Position numbers and translations under genes: made by a program. This document shows, piece by piece, positions 21,156-27,411 of a stretch of 45,902 nt of DNA (its first letter is position 1; every line of letters begins with the position of its first letter). The stretch comes from a virus: positions 1 to 45,902 of the IMG/VR virus record IMGVR_UViG_3300020152_000032. One strand, written 5' to 3'. A model generated the notes under the pieces. It saw only the letters and a list, made by a program, of their open reading frames with translations, was not told the DNA's origin and ran no database searches.

Positions 21156-21162
21156 GGTCTCC

Positions 21163-21333
21163 ATGGGGGACGACGTGCTGATCGACATGGTTCGGAAGAC
21201 GGCCGACGCGTACGCGAGCGGCGTCGCCGAGGGGGAGCGCAGGGCCGAGGCCCGGGCGGCCGCGGCCGAGGCTCGCGTCGCCGAGCTCGAGGAGGCCCTG
21301 CGCCTGCTCCAGCCGATGCGAGCCGCGTCGTGA
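21163..21333 (+). CDS. Small coiled-coil protein
   Basis: This 56-residue protein, MGDDVLIDMVRKTADAYASG followed by an Ala/Glu/Arg-rich heptad stretch (RAAAAEARVAELEEALRLLQ), is predicted to be one long helix that could form a coiled coil. It is the first gene after the palindromic promoter. The ATG has no strong ribosome site and lies only 8 bp past the -10, so leader-poor translation is possible. Function unknown. Confidence 0.55.
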   Translation: MGDDVLIDMVRKTADAYASGVAEGERRAEARAAAAEARVAELEEALRLLQPMRAAS

Positions 21334-21626
21334 CGGCGCCCAAGCGAGCCCGCCGAGCGGTGCCGCGGGCGCCGGCCGAGGTCCGCGCGCGGGCCCTGAT
21401 CGACGTCCTCCGCCTCGCCCAGGACCTCGCCGGCGGCGATGGCCGGGCGCGGGTCACGATCTACCACGCGGCGCCTGAGCTGCTCGACGCGGCGGCGGCC
21501 CTGGCCGGCTCACGCGAGTGGATCGCCGAGGGCAGCAAGGGGAACCGGTGGCGGGTCGTTGAGATCGGCGACAGCGGCGGCCTCGGTCTGCTCGGCGACG
21601 ACTTGCCGGCCGAGGCCGCGTCGTGA
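21330..21626 (+). CDS. Hypothetical 98-residue protein
   Basis: The protein has a basic N-terminus, then VRARALIDVLRLAQDLAGGD, VTIYHAAPELLDAAAALAGS and WRVVEIGDSGGLGLLGDD. An alpha-beta pattern suggests a folded domain. There are no diagnostic motifs. The GTG overlaps the previous stop by 4 bp and its stop overlaps the next start. Confidence 0.55.
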   Translation: MTAPKRARRAVPRAPAEVRARALIDVLRLAQDLAGGDGRARVTIYHAAPELLDAAAALAGSREWIAEGSKGNRWRVVEIGDSGGLGLLGDDLPAEAAS

Positions 21627-21862
21627 CCTGCTCGGACGCACACGACCGCGCGCGCCGGTCGACCGCGGACTGGAACGAGCTCGCGCTGGTCGGCGTCCAG
21701 GAGTTCGGTGACGCCCACCCGCCGCTTGAGCTGCGGAACTGCCGGGCCTGCGGGTCGACCCTGGCGAGGGCCGTTTCTGTGACATCGTCACCGGAACCCG
21801 CTACGGTCGCGGCGTGCCCCGCAAGCGCCCCGCGCACGTCGACGACCTGGCCGACGCCGTGA
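21623..21862 (+). CDS. Small C-x-x-C-G protein
   Basis: This 79-residue protein contains PPLELRNCRACGSTLARAVS, a phrase (L-E-L-R-N-C-x-x-C-G-S-T-L) common to small zinc-binding phage proteins. Its last 25 residues lie over the region preceding and starting the next gene and look unconserved. A dyad GTGAC-ATC-GTCAC at 21778-21790, within its 3' end, may be an operator for the next gene. Confidence 0.55.
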   Translation: MTCSDAHDRARRSTADWNELALVGVQEFGDAHPPLELRNCRACGSTLARAVSVTSSPEPATVAACPASAPRTSTTWPTP

Positions 21863-22026
21863 AGAAGCGCCCCGTCGGACGCCCCCCGGCCGAGGAGCGC
21901 GAACGGATCTGGATCCGCGTCTCCGAGAACGAGATGAGCGAGTGGACCGCGGCGGCCGAGCGAGCCGGCGTCGACGCCGTCTCGACGTGGATCCGTCAGA
22001 CGTGCAACCGCGCTGCGCGGAAGTAG
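21814..22026 (+). CDS. Ribbon-helix-helix-like DNA-binding protein
   Basis: This 70-residue protein has KKRPVGRPPAEERERIWIRV, combining an AT-hook-like GRPP and a beta strand, followed by NEMSEWTAAAERAGVDAVST and WIRQTCNRAARK. The strand-helix-helix order is that of Arc/CopG (RHH) repressors. It probably dimerises on palindromic DNA and may act on the operators at 21121 or 21778. It is the last plus-strand gene of the main arm. Confidence 0.65.
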   Translation: MPRKRPAHVDDLADAVKKRPVGRPPAEERERIWIRVSENEMSEWTAAAERAGVDAVSTWIRQTCNRAARK

Positions 22027-22102
22027 CTTATTTCGCGAGGCTTCGACCGCCCCGACAGCCGGGCTTGACGGCCGATCCTGGACGTGTCGAAATGGGAAAA
22101 GG

Positions 22103-22221
22103 GCCCTGGGCGGCCGATGACTCTTGGCTTGATTCACCGGGCACGAAGGAGCTGGTCGGACACGGGTTTGGACGCCGATGTCCGGGTGCATCCGCTGCTT
22201 CGACGCCCTGCCGCCCAGGGC
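22103..22221. repeat. Long-range inverted repeat between convergent genes
   Basis: GCCCTGGGCGGC (22103-22114) and its exact complement GCCGCCCAGGGC (22210-22221) are 95 bp apart in the 202-bp gap between the convergent genes ending at 22026 and 22229. It may hold the ends of transcripts from both strands, or mark an inserted segment. No coding frame is supported within it. Confidence 0.5.
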
Positions 22222-22228
22222 TGAATGG

Positions 22229-22648
22229 CTAGAACGGGGCCGTGCGTCGCTCCTTGGGGCACCACCGGTACTGGCCGCGATCGAGCTTCTCGACTTCTCC
22301 GCGCTCGGCCATCTTCGCCAGGATCGTCGAGAGCGACCGGACGTTGGCGTGGCCGATCTCCTTGCCGATCTCGGTCACGCTGAACGCGCGACTGGGAGCG
22401 TTTCGCATCAGCGCACGCACCCGATCGGCGTAGGTGATCTCGCTGTTCTTGGCGTACGCGGACGCGACGTGGGTTACGAGAGCGCCCAGGGCGGCGGCCC
22501 CCGGCGTGACATCGGGCGAGGGCGTCTCGGCGGCTGGCTTGACGAGCATCTCGTCCAGCCGCTGCTCGAGCTGGGTGATCTCGTTGCGCAGCCGCACGAT
22601 CCTCGACGCGATTCGGATCGCCTCCTCCCGAGGTGACTCGCTCCCCAC
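22229..22648 (-). CDS. Winged-helix regulatory protein
   Basis: This 139-residue protein begins with a coiled-coil-like segment (EEAIRIASRIVRLRNEITQL), has a variable linker, and ends in a winged helix: YADRVRALMRNAPSRAFSVT, EIGKEIGHANVRSLSTILAK and GEVEKLDRGQYRWCP. The GTG start lies 154 bp from the divergent toxin-antitoxin operon. It is on the minus strand, convergent to the plus arm, and seems to be a stand-alone gene. A role as regulator is likely; the target is unknown. Confidence 0.65.
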   Translation of the reverse strand: MGSESPREEAIRIASRIVRLRNEITQLEQRLDEMLVKPAAETPSPDVTPGAAALGALVTHVASAYAKNSEITYADRVRALMRNAPSRAFSVTEIGKEIGHANVRSLSTILAKMAERGEVEKLDRGQYRWCPKERRTAPF

Positions 22649-22774
22649 ACGGCAAGAATCGCTCAGACTCAGCTCATCGTCAACCAGCTGAACATCCGCC
22701 CCACCGAAGCGTAAGCTGGCAAATCCTTTGCGGTCGGTCTGACCGGCCGGCGGCCCTGATTTAACCGTTGACTC

Positions 22775-22792
22775 TGTACCGTATAAGGTACA
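22775..22792. promoter_or_regulatory. Operator of the toxin-antitoxin operon
   Basis: TGTACC-GTATAA-GGTACA is a perfect 6-bp inverted repeat with a 6-bp spacer, 11 bp upstream of the toxin ATG. It covers a TATAAG that could serve as the -10, and TTGACT lies just upstream (22768-22773). HigA-type antitoxins bind such dyads to repress their own operon, so this is the expected autoregulatory site. Confidence 0.65.
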
Positions 22793-22802
22793 CAGTTAGT
22801 CC

Positions 22803-23138
22803 ATGGGGGTCGCGATTCAGGTTCGGTTCTTCCAGTCGGCGACCGGCGACACCCCCGCCCTCAACTTCATCCGCAACGAGCTGACCGCCGAGGAGCGCGT
22901 CATCGTCGGCGCCGATCTCCGCGCCGCCCAGGACGACTGGAACCCGGGCCCGCCGCTGACCGATGGCTTCGGCAAGGGCCTGTGGGAGATCCGCTCGAAG
23001 ACGCCGACTCGCCAGATCCGCCTCATGGTCTGCGTCCACGACAAGGTCCTCGTCGTCCTCCACGCCTTCATCAAGAAGACCCGGGCGACCCCGGCCGCCG
23101 ACGTCAAGATCGCCCGCGACCGGATGAAGCTGCTCTAG
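22803..23138 (+). CDS. higB: HigB-like toxin, RelE superfamily (phage Gp49-like)
   Basis: This 111-residue protein has the RelE/HigB Gp49-like pattern: DTPALNFIRNELTAEERVIV, LTDGFGKGLWEIRSK, RQIRLMVCVHDKVLVVLHAF, IKKTRATPAADVKIARDRM. The L-W-E-I-R-S-K and L-H-A-F-I-K-K-T segments are the most diagnostic. Such toxins cut mRNA on the ribosome. The toxin gene precedes the antitoxin, as is usual for higBA. It could stabilise the lysogen or limit other phages. Confidence 0.85.
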   Translation: MGVAIQVRFFQSATGDTPALNFIRNELTAEERVIVGADLRAAQDDWNPGPPLTDGFGKGLWEIRSKTPTRQIRLMVCVHDKVLVVLHAFIKKTRATPAADVKIARDRMKLL

Positions 23139-23162
23139 CCCCCCCTGCCCCGAGGTTCCACC

Positions 23163-23495
23163 ATGTCCAAGAAGCACCCCAACCCGCACATCGGAATCAG
23201 CCTCGACGAGTGGCTCGACGAAGACGGCCTCGCCGAGGAGGTCGATGCGCTCGTGCAGAAGCGCGCGGTCGCCGAGCAGCTCCGCGAGGCGATGGAGCGC
23301 CGTCACATCTCGGTCAACGCGATGGCGAAGCGCCTCGACACCAGCCGGACCCAGGTCAACCGGATCCTCGATCCGGCCGACGGCGGGACGTCCGTCTTCA
23401 CCCTGGCCCGGGCGGCGGCCGCAGTCGGTTGCCGCCTCGAGATGACGCTCGCCGAACCCGCGCGGAAGCCGGCGGCGAAGCCGAAGCGGCGCTAG
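23163..23495 (+). CDS. higA: HigA-like XRE antitoxin
   Basis: This 110-residue antitoxin has an N-terminal region (MSKKHPNPHIGISLDEWLDE) and an XRE helix-turn-helix: AEQLREAMERRHISVNAMAK, RLDTSRTQVNRILDPADGGT, then VFTLARAAAAVGCRLEMTLA. It should bind and silence the toxin and repress the operon at 22775-22792. It begins 24 bp after the toxin stop and ends 8 bp before the end of the minus-strand operon, with no clear terminator between. Confidence 0.85.
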   Translation: MSKKHPNPHIGISLDEWLDEDGLAEEVDALVQKRAVAEQLREAMERRHISVNAMAKRLDTSRTQVNRILDPADGGTSVFTLARAAAAVGCRLEMTLAEPARKPAAKPKRR

Positions 23496-23502
23496 GCCGA
23501 CC

Positions 23503-23682
23503 CTACCGAACCCGCCCCGCGTTCTCCGCGATCAGCCAGAGCAGCCCAACGAAGAACGCGATCCGCCCCGCCTCGGCGATGCGGGACGTCGTGGGCGTCG
23601 GCGGCGAGCTGACACCCGGGAGGAGGAGGTAGATCGCCAGGCCGCCGACGGCGGTCAGGAACGGGACGAGGGGCAGGTTCAC
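23503..23682 (-). CDS. 59-residue two-pass membrane protein, holin candidate
   Basis: Read from a GTG that overlaps the upstream stop (GTGA), it has two hydrophobic segments: LPLVPFLTAVGGLAIYLLLP and RIAFFVGLLWLIAEN, joined by a short Ser/Pro/Thr turn. Small size, two spans and the last place in the late operon fit a holin or pinholin. There is no sequence match to a named holin family. Confidence 0.5.
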   Translation of the reverse strand: MNLPLVPFLTAVGGLAIYLLLPGVSSPPTPTTSRIAEAGRIAFFVGLLWLIAENAGRVR

Positions 23683-23990
23683 TGGGTGTCCTTCCGTTCG
23701 ATGCCCGCGAGCTCGTCCCGCGGCCCGGGCAGCCGGACGATGAGCTCGTCGAGCTTGAGCTGGATCGCGCGCGTGTCGCGGTCCTGCGCGTGCTGGAGCA
23801 GGAAGACCATCAGGAACGTGACGATCGTGGTCCCGGTGTTGATCACCAGCTGCCACGCCTCGGACCACCGGAAGAACGGGCCGCTCACCGCCCAGGCGAG
23901 GACGACCGCGAACGCGATCGCCGCGGCGCGCGCCGTGCCGGTGACGTGGGCTGCCCAGGTGGCCAGGCGGTCGAACGCGCCACGGGTCAC
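23679..23990 (-). CDS. Low-affinity iron permease family-like membrane protein
   Basis: This 103-residue protein matches the bacterial PF04120 pattern that I know: TGTARAAAIAFAVVLAWAVS, GPFFRWSEAWQLVINTGTTI, VTFLMVFLLQHAQDRDTRAI, QLKLDELIVR. Two membrane segments lie at about 20-40 and 50-66, with a conserved Q-L-K-L-D-E-L tail. In bacteria the family is poorly characterised, and the iron-permease name comes from fungal members. Here it lies among small membrane proteins at the end of the late operon, so it may act as a holin-like pore or alter the lysogen envelope. It overlaps both neighbours by 4 bp. Confidence 0.7.
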   Translation of the reverse strand: MTRGAFDRLATWAAHVTGTARAAAIAFAVVLAWAVSGPFFRWSEAWQLVINTGTTIVTFLMVFLLQHAQDRDTRAIQLKLDELIVRLPGPRDELAGIERKDTQ

Positions 23991-24226
23991 CCGAACAGGC
24001 TCCCGCGCGCTGGCGCTCCGTCGATCGTGAGGCCCTCGGCCAGGCGGTCGGCGCCGATCGACAGGCAGGTGTCGAGGCAGAGGACGACCGCGGCCCCGAC
24101 GCCTTGGACGGGCCGCACCTTGAGCAGCGCGAAGCCGGGCGGCGGCAGCTCGGCCGCCTCCCCGCGCGCCGTCCGGCCGCAGAGGTCGCAGGAGAAGATG
24201 TGGACGGTCGCATCCTCGATCGTCAT
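23987..24226 (-). CDS. Hypothetical zinc-knuckle protein
   Basis: This 79-residue protein begins MTIEDATVHIFSCDLCGRTA and carries CDLCGR plus a later VVLCLDTCLSIGADRL, four cysteines in two pairs that could bind zinc. Short proteins of the V-x-x-F-x-C-D-x-C-G-R pattern are common and uncharacterised in phages. The ATG at 24226 lies 4 bp after the preceding stop. Confidence 0.55.
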   Translation of the reverse strand: MTIEDATVHIFSCDLCGRTARGEAAELPPPGFALLKVRPVQGVGAAVVLCLDTCLSIGADRLAEGLTIDGAPARGSLFG

Positions 24227-24230
24227 CGCC

Positions 24231-24461
24231 TCAGTCCTCCGGCTCGCCGTTCTCGTCTGGGCCGACCAGGACCCCCGGCAGGGGGGCATCCGCCCCGTCG
24301 AGCATGACGATCGTGAAGCGGCCGACGCCGTGCGCCGGCAGGTCGACCGAGGCGGCGACGATCGTGCCGCGCTCGCACTCGTCGGCCATGTAGCGGAGCG
24401 CGCGGCACCACGCCGCCTTCTCGACCTTGATCGTTGCCGCGCCCTCTCGCGCCGGTGCCAT
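24231..24461 (-). CDS. Hypothetical 76-residue protein
   Basis: The protein begins MAPAREGAATIKVEKAAWCR and continues with ALRYMADECERGTIVAAS and GRFTIVMLDGADAPLPGVLV. An alpha-beta pattern and two cysteines are visible, with no membrane segment. The ATG shares a base with the upstream stop (TGATG). No family is recognised. Confidence 0.5.
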   Translation of the reverse strand: MAPAREGAATIKVEKAAWCRALRYMADECERGTIVAASVDLPAHGVGRFTIVMLDGADAPLPGVLVGPDENGEPED

Positions 24462-24748
24462 CAGAACCTCATCCGCAGTCCGGTCGTGGCCTTGTACTCG
24501 AGCCCCGGCGTCGCGCCCCATCCGTAGCCGGCGGAGGCCTCGCCGAACAGGGCCGTCGAGGGGCTGATCCGGTGGGTGTAGTCGAGGACGCCGCCGGCCG
24601 AGCCCGCGTCGCGCGTGCCGCGGACGTAGGCCCCGAGGTCGAGCTGGCCGCGGCGCGGCGCGAGCTTCTCGGCGGCGTCGAGCCGCCCACGGATCACCGG
24701 CGCGACCTCCGGCGGCACGATCGGCGCCGCCGGAGCCGTCGTCGTCAC
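24461..24748 (-). CDS. Small beta-rich protein with outer-membrane-like C-terminus
   Basis: This 95-residue protein has a Pro-rich start and then amphipathic strands: RRGQLDLGAYVRGTRDAG, GVLDYTHRISPSTALFGEAS and TPGLEYKATTGLRMRF. The alternation and the terminal Phe resemble the closing strands of outer-membrane beta-barrels, although no signal peptide is present. It could be a spanin-like or envelope-interacting piece, or a fragment of a barrel protein. The GTG overlaps the upstream stop by 4 bp. Confidence 0.45.
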   Translation of the reverse strand: MTTTAPAAPIVPPEVAPVIRGRLDAAEKLAPRRGQLDLGAYVRGTRDAGSAGGVLDYTHRISPSTALFGEASAGYGWGATPGLEYKATTGLRMRF

Positions 24749-25215
24749 GCCGGCCGGCGAGGGATCGGAGGGATCACCCCCGAGGCCGGCGCCAGCGTCG
24801 TGCCGCCGGCCGGCGCGGCAGCGGCCGGCGGCGCGTCGGCCAGCTTGATCGCCTTGACGGTCGCCTCGACCTTGCTCTGGAGCCAGCTGTCGACGTCGAC
24901 GCCGAGCACGCGGCCGAGCCGGGCGAGGCCCTTGCGGCCGAGGTTCGCCTTGGCCGCAGCGACGGCCTTGGCCAGCGCGTTGGCCTTCTCCTCCGGGGTG
25001 AGGCTGCCGTCCTCGCGCCCCTTGCGGAGCTCGTCGACGTAGGTCTGGGCGACCTCGAGGACCGCGTCCCGGGTCTCCCCGTAGCCACGCTCGAGGATCG
25101 CGCGGGCCGTCGCGTTCTTGATCAAGACCCAGACGTATCGGGTCAGGAAGCCCCCCAGCACCGTGGCGACGAAGACCAGGGCGCGCATCCCGTACTCGGC
25201 GAACAGCTCGATCAT
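24745..25215 (-). CDS. Holin-like protein with one N-terminal membrane segment
   Basis: This 156-residue protein opens MIELFAEYGMRALVFVATVL with a membrane span at about 10-33, followed by a long charged helical domain (ARAILERGYGETRDAVLEVA) and GSLTPEEKANALAKAVAAAK. The layout (one N-terminal span and a helical tail including a T-P-E-E-K-A-x-A-L segment) resembles LLH-type phage holins. It lies in the late operon's end, where lysis genes are expected. An inner-membrane spanin cannot be excluded. Confidence 0.5.
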   Translation of the reverse strand: MIELFAEYGMRALVFVATVLGGFLTRYVWVLIKNATARAILERGYGETRDAVLEVAQTYVDELRKGREDGSLTPEEKANALAKAVAAAKANLGRKGLARLGRVLGVDVDSWLQSKVEATVKAIKLADAPPAAAAPAGGTTLAPASGVIPPIPRRPA

Positions 25216-25228
25216 CGGCTTCTCCTGG

Positions 25229-25675
25229 TCATCGGGGCCGCCTGCGGCCCGGTGCGTCCCGCGGCGACTCGGCCGCCTTGATCGCGTCGGCGATCTCCTG
25301 GCGTAGCTCGGCGCGCAGGTCCCGCAGCGCGAGCTCGAGCGCGCGGACCCTGGCCTCGAGCTCCCTGGCCTGCGTCGTGGCTTCGACGCGGACCTCGGCC
25401 AGGTCGCCCTTGCTGGCCCGGTCCGTTCCCATCACGCACGGCTTGAGCAGTGCGGCGGCCGAGATCGCCACCGCCAGCACCGCGACCGCGGTCGGCCGCC
25501 GGCCCTTGTCGGCCGTGACCGCCTCGAGCAGCCCGTCGAGGCGCGTCTGGGTCACCGCCACGTCGGTCTTGAGCTGGCCGATGTCCTCGAGCGTCTCGCT
25601 CCGGGTGCGCGCGCGCGGCGGCGCTAGGACCGCCGCCAGCGTGCCCGGCGGAGCGTCCCGCTGCCCCTCGCTCAT
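25229..25675 (-). CDS. Membrane-anchored coiled-coil protein
   Basis: This 148-residue protein has a cytoplasmic-like N-terminal helix (TLEDIGQLKTDVAVTQTRLD), one membrane segment at about 60-80 (TAVAVLAVAISAAALLKPCV), then a coiled coil (ATTQARELEARVRALELALR) and a basic tail. The coiled coil next to a membrane span recalls i-spanins such as Rz, but the span lies further in than usual. The ATG overlaps the gp46 stop by 4 bp. Confidence 0.5.
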   Translation of the reverse strand: MSEGQRDAPPGTLAAVLAPPRARTRSETLEDIGQLKTDVAVTQTRLDGLLEAVTADKGRRPTAVAVLAVAISAAALLKPCVMGTDRASKGDLAEVRVEATTQARELEARVRALELALRDLRAELRQEIADAIKAAESPRDAPGRRRPR

Positions 25676-26148
25676 CCGGCATCGGTCCCCGCCGCCATCG
25701 CGTCCCAGGGCTGCGCGAAGAGGTACCGCGCCGGATCACCGGTCGGGCGGTAGACCTCGACCCGATGCAGCATCCACGCGCCCTGGAACGAGACCGACAC
25801 GTCGATCCGCTCGGTGACCCGGTCCGCGATGAGCCAGGCCACCGCCTCCCGGACGTACTGCTCGGCGAGCGGCAGGACGTCCGGGGTGCGCACCGAGCGG
25901 TCGAGCAGCCAGAGGCGAGACCCGAACCGGTCCCCGGGGACCTCGGCGAACTCGTCCGCCCACCAACCGCGACGGTCCCCGTCGTCCGACGGCAGTCGGT
26001 CGTCGTCCTCGGCCCGCCGGTCGGTGAAGAGCGAGAGGAACAGCGACGTGCCGAGCCCGTCGTCGGCCGCGAGGTCGTCCAACGACGTGGCGATGACCAG
26101 GTCGGCGTTGCCCCTTTCGGGACTCCAGACGAGCGCCAGGTCGCCCAC
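25672..26148 (-). CDS. Mu gp46-like baseplate protein
   Basis: This 158-residue protein has the Mu GP46 family core: LVIATSLDDLAADDGLGTSL, FLSLFTDRRAEDDDRLP, GDRRGWWADEF and GSRLWLLDRSV, then AVAWLIADRVTERIDVSVSF. In Mu, gp46 lies between gp45 and gp47 and belongs to the baseplate. Here it follows the fibre gene, and the gp45-gp47 gap is only 45 bp. The start is a GTG abutting a CCCCTAGGGG palindrome, and the ribosome site is weak. Confidence 0.8.
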   Translation of the reverse strand: MGDLALVWSPERGNADLVIATSLDDLAADDGLGTSLFLSLFTDRRAEDDDRLPSDDGDRRGWWADEFAEVPGDRFGSRLWLLDRSVRTPDVLPLAEQYVREAVAWLIADRVTERIDVSVSFQGAWMLHRVEVYRPTGDPARYLFAQPWDAMAAGTDAG

Positions 26149-26196
26149 CCCCTAGGGGAGGATCACGGCTTAGTGCCGGGGTCAAGCCCGACCCCG
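26149..26196. promoter_or_regulatory. Palindrome and hairpin between fibre and gp46 genes
   Basis: In a 49-bp gap, CCCCTAGGGG (26149-26158) is a perfect 10-bp palindrome touching the gp46 start. A 7-bp stem, CGGGGTC (26177-26183) and GACCCCG (26190-26196), with a 6-nt loop follows the fibre stop. No U-run is present. It could slow translation or attenuate transcription before gp46, at a point where all other genes nearly touch. Confidence 0.4.
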
Positions 26197-26197
26197 C

Positions 26198-26755
26198 CTA
26201 GGGGTCGCCCGGATTCGGGTAGTCGTAGACCATGGCGATCTTGTGCAGCGCGTGAAACGTCGTCGGGAGAGTGATGTGGACGCTTAGAGTCAAGTCCGAG
26301 CTCGCGACCTGGCCGCCGCCGCTGATCGTGATGTCGACGGCCTGCACGTTCCCGGAGCTGACCCCTGTGCTCGTGTAGGAGCCGAGCGACGACGGCGCGC
26401 CCGGGGCGGCGCCTGCAGCGACCGACTGCTTGAACACCTCGACTGTGAAGGCGCTCGGCGCCTCGTCGATCGCCCGGACGAGAACGTGTTTCAGGCGGCG
26501 GCCGACCTTGACCGGCAGCTTGATCGCGAGCGGGTCGGTCATCGTGCCGATGTAGCGCGACGCGCCGCTCGCGGTGTCGCCGGTGAGGCCGCCACCGCCG
26601 TACGCCGACGGAAGCACCGGGAACGAGACCTCCTCCTCGATGTCCCCGTGGAACCTCCCGTCGATGATCTTGTCCTGGATGTCGTTGAGGTCGTCCCCGT
26701 TGACCTCGGAGGTCCCATTGACGTAGGTGTGATTTCTCGAGTAGGGCAGCGCCAT
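26198..26755 (-). CDS. Putative tail fibre or baseplate spike protein
   Basis: This 185-residue protein begins MALPYSRNHTYVNGTSEVNG with DDLNDIQDKIIDG, an N-terminal phrase typical of phage tail fibre proteins. A beta-rich domain follows (LKHVLVRAIDEAPSAFTVEV, VQAVDITISGGGQV, TLSVHITLPTTF). It comes right after the gp48-like gene, the normal place of the fibre gene in Mu-like tails. It is short, so it may be the distal tip or a simple fibre, with the 600-residue Ig-like protein sharing receptor binding. Confidence 0.6.
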   Translation of the reverse strand: MALPYSRNHTYVNGTSEVNGDDLNDIQDKIIDGRFHGDIEEEVSFPVLPSAYGGGGLTGDTASGASRYIGTMTDPLAIKLPVKVGRRLKHVLVRAIDEAPSAFTVEVFKQSVAAGAAPGAPSSLGSYTSTGVSSGNVQAVDITISGGGQVASSDLTLSVHITLPTTFHALHKIAMVYDYPNPGDP

Positions 26756-26757
26756 GG

Positions 26758-27411
26758 TCAGACCACCGGGTCGGGGGCAAGGAGGTCGCGCCCGCAGATC
26801 GAGTGCGGGTCGCCGCACTTGAACCGCTTGGACTCGAACACCCGGCCTCGTGTGTGTGAGGGCTTGATGCGATCGACGAGGGCCTGTGCGTCGGCCACGC
26901 TGTAGCTGCCCGGGGCGCCGGGGTCGCGGTAGATGTAGAAGCGAAAGATCGCGGAGTCGTCGTCCATCGCGACCGCTTGAGCACGGGTCCGCTCGATCAC
27001 CTCGACGTCCTCGGCGGCGAGCCCCAGGATCGGGGCGAGCGCCACCTTGAAGTCGACCGGCCGGAACCGTTGCCGACGGACCAGCAACGCCACGACCCGC
27101 CCGCGGCGCTCGGCCAGCGAGCCCTCGCTGGCGAGTCCGAGCGCACGCTCGAAGTCCGGCAGCAACTCGGTCGTCGTGAGCGGGTTGGCCTCGTCGAGCA
27201 GTGTGCGCGCGCGTGCATCGATCCTGGCGAGCTCGTCCGCGGCGGCTGCGAGGGTCCGCGACAGCTCGCTGTCCGGGTCGAGATTCCAGAGCCGGCCGGG
27301 CGGCAGGAGCGCCTTCAGGACGCGCGTCCAGACGGTAGCGGTCAGGGGGCCCGAGGACGGCGCCTCGGCAGCCGGCTCGAGCAGCGTGAACTCGATGACG
27401 GGGTTGCTCAC
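26758..27411 (-). CDS. Mu gp48-like tail protein (DUF2313, YmfQ)
   Basis: This 217-residue protein matches the Mu gp48/YmfQ family: VWTRVLKALLPPGRLWNLDP, SRTLAAAADELARIDARART, DEANPLTTTELLPDFERALG and a C-terminal CGDPHSICGRDLL. It is a baseplate component in Mu-type and P2-like tails. The GTG at 27411 overlaps the upstream stop by 4 bp (GTGA); a longer frame upstream is unlikely. Its usual neighbour gp47 is separated from it by the Ig-like protein gene. Confidence 0.8.
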   Translation of the reverse strand: MSNPVIEFTLLEPAAEAPSSGPLTATVWTRVLKALLPPGRLWNLDPDSELSRTLAAAADELARIDARARTLLDEANPLTTTELLPDFERALGLASEGSLAERRGRVVALLVRRQRFRPVDFKVALAPILGLAAEDVEVIERTRAQAVAMDDDSAIFRFYIYRDPGAPGSYSVADAQALVDRIKPSHTRGRVFESKRFKCGDPHSICGRDLLAPDPVV

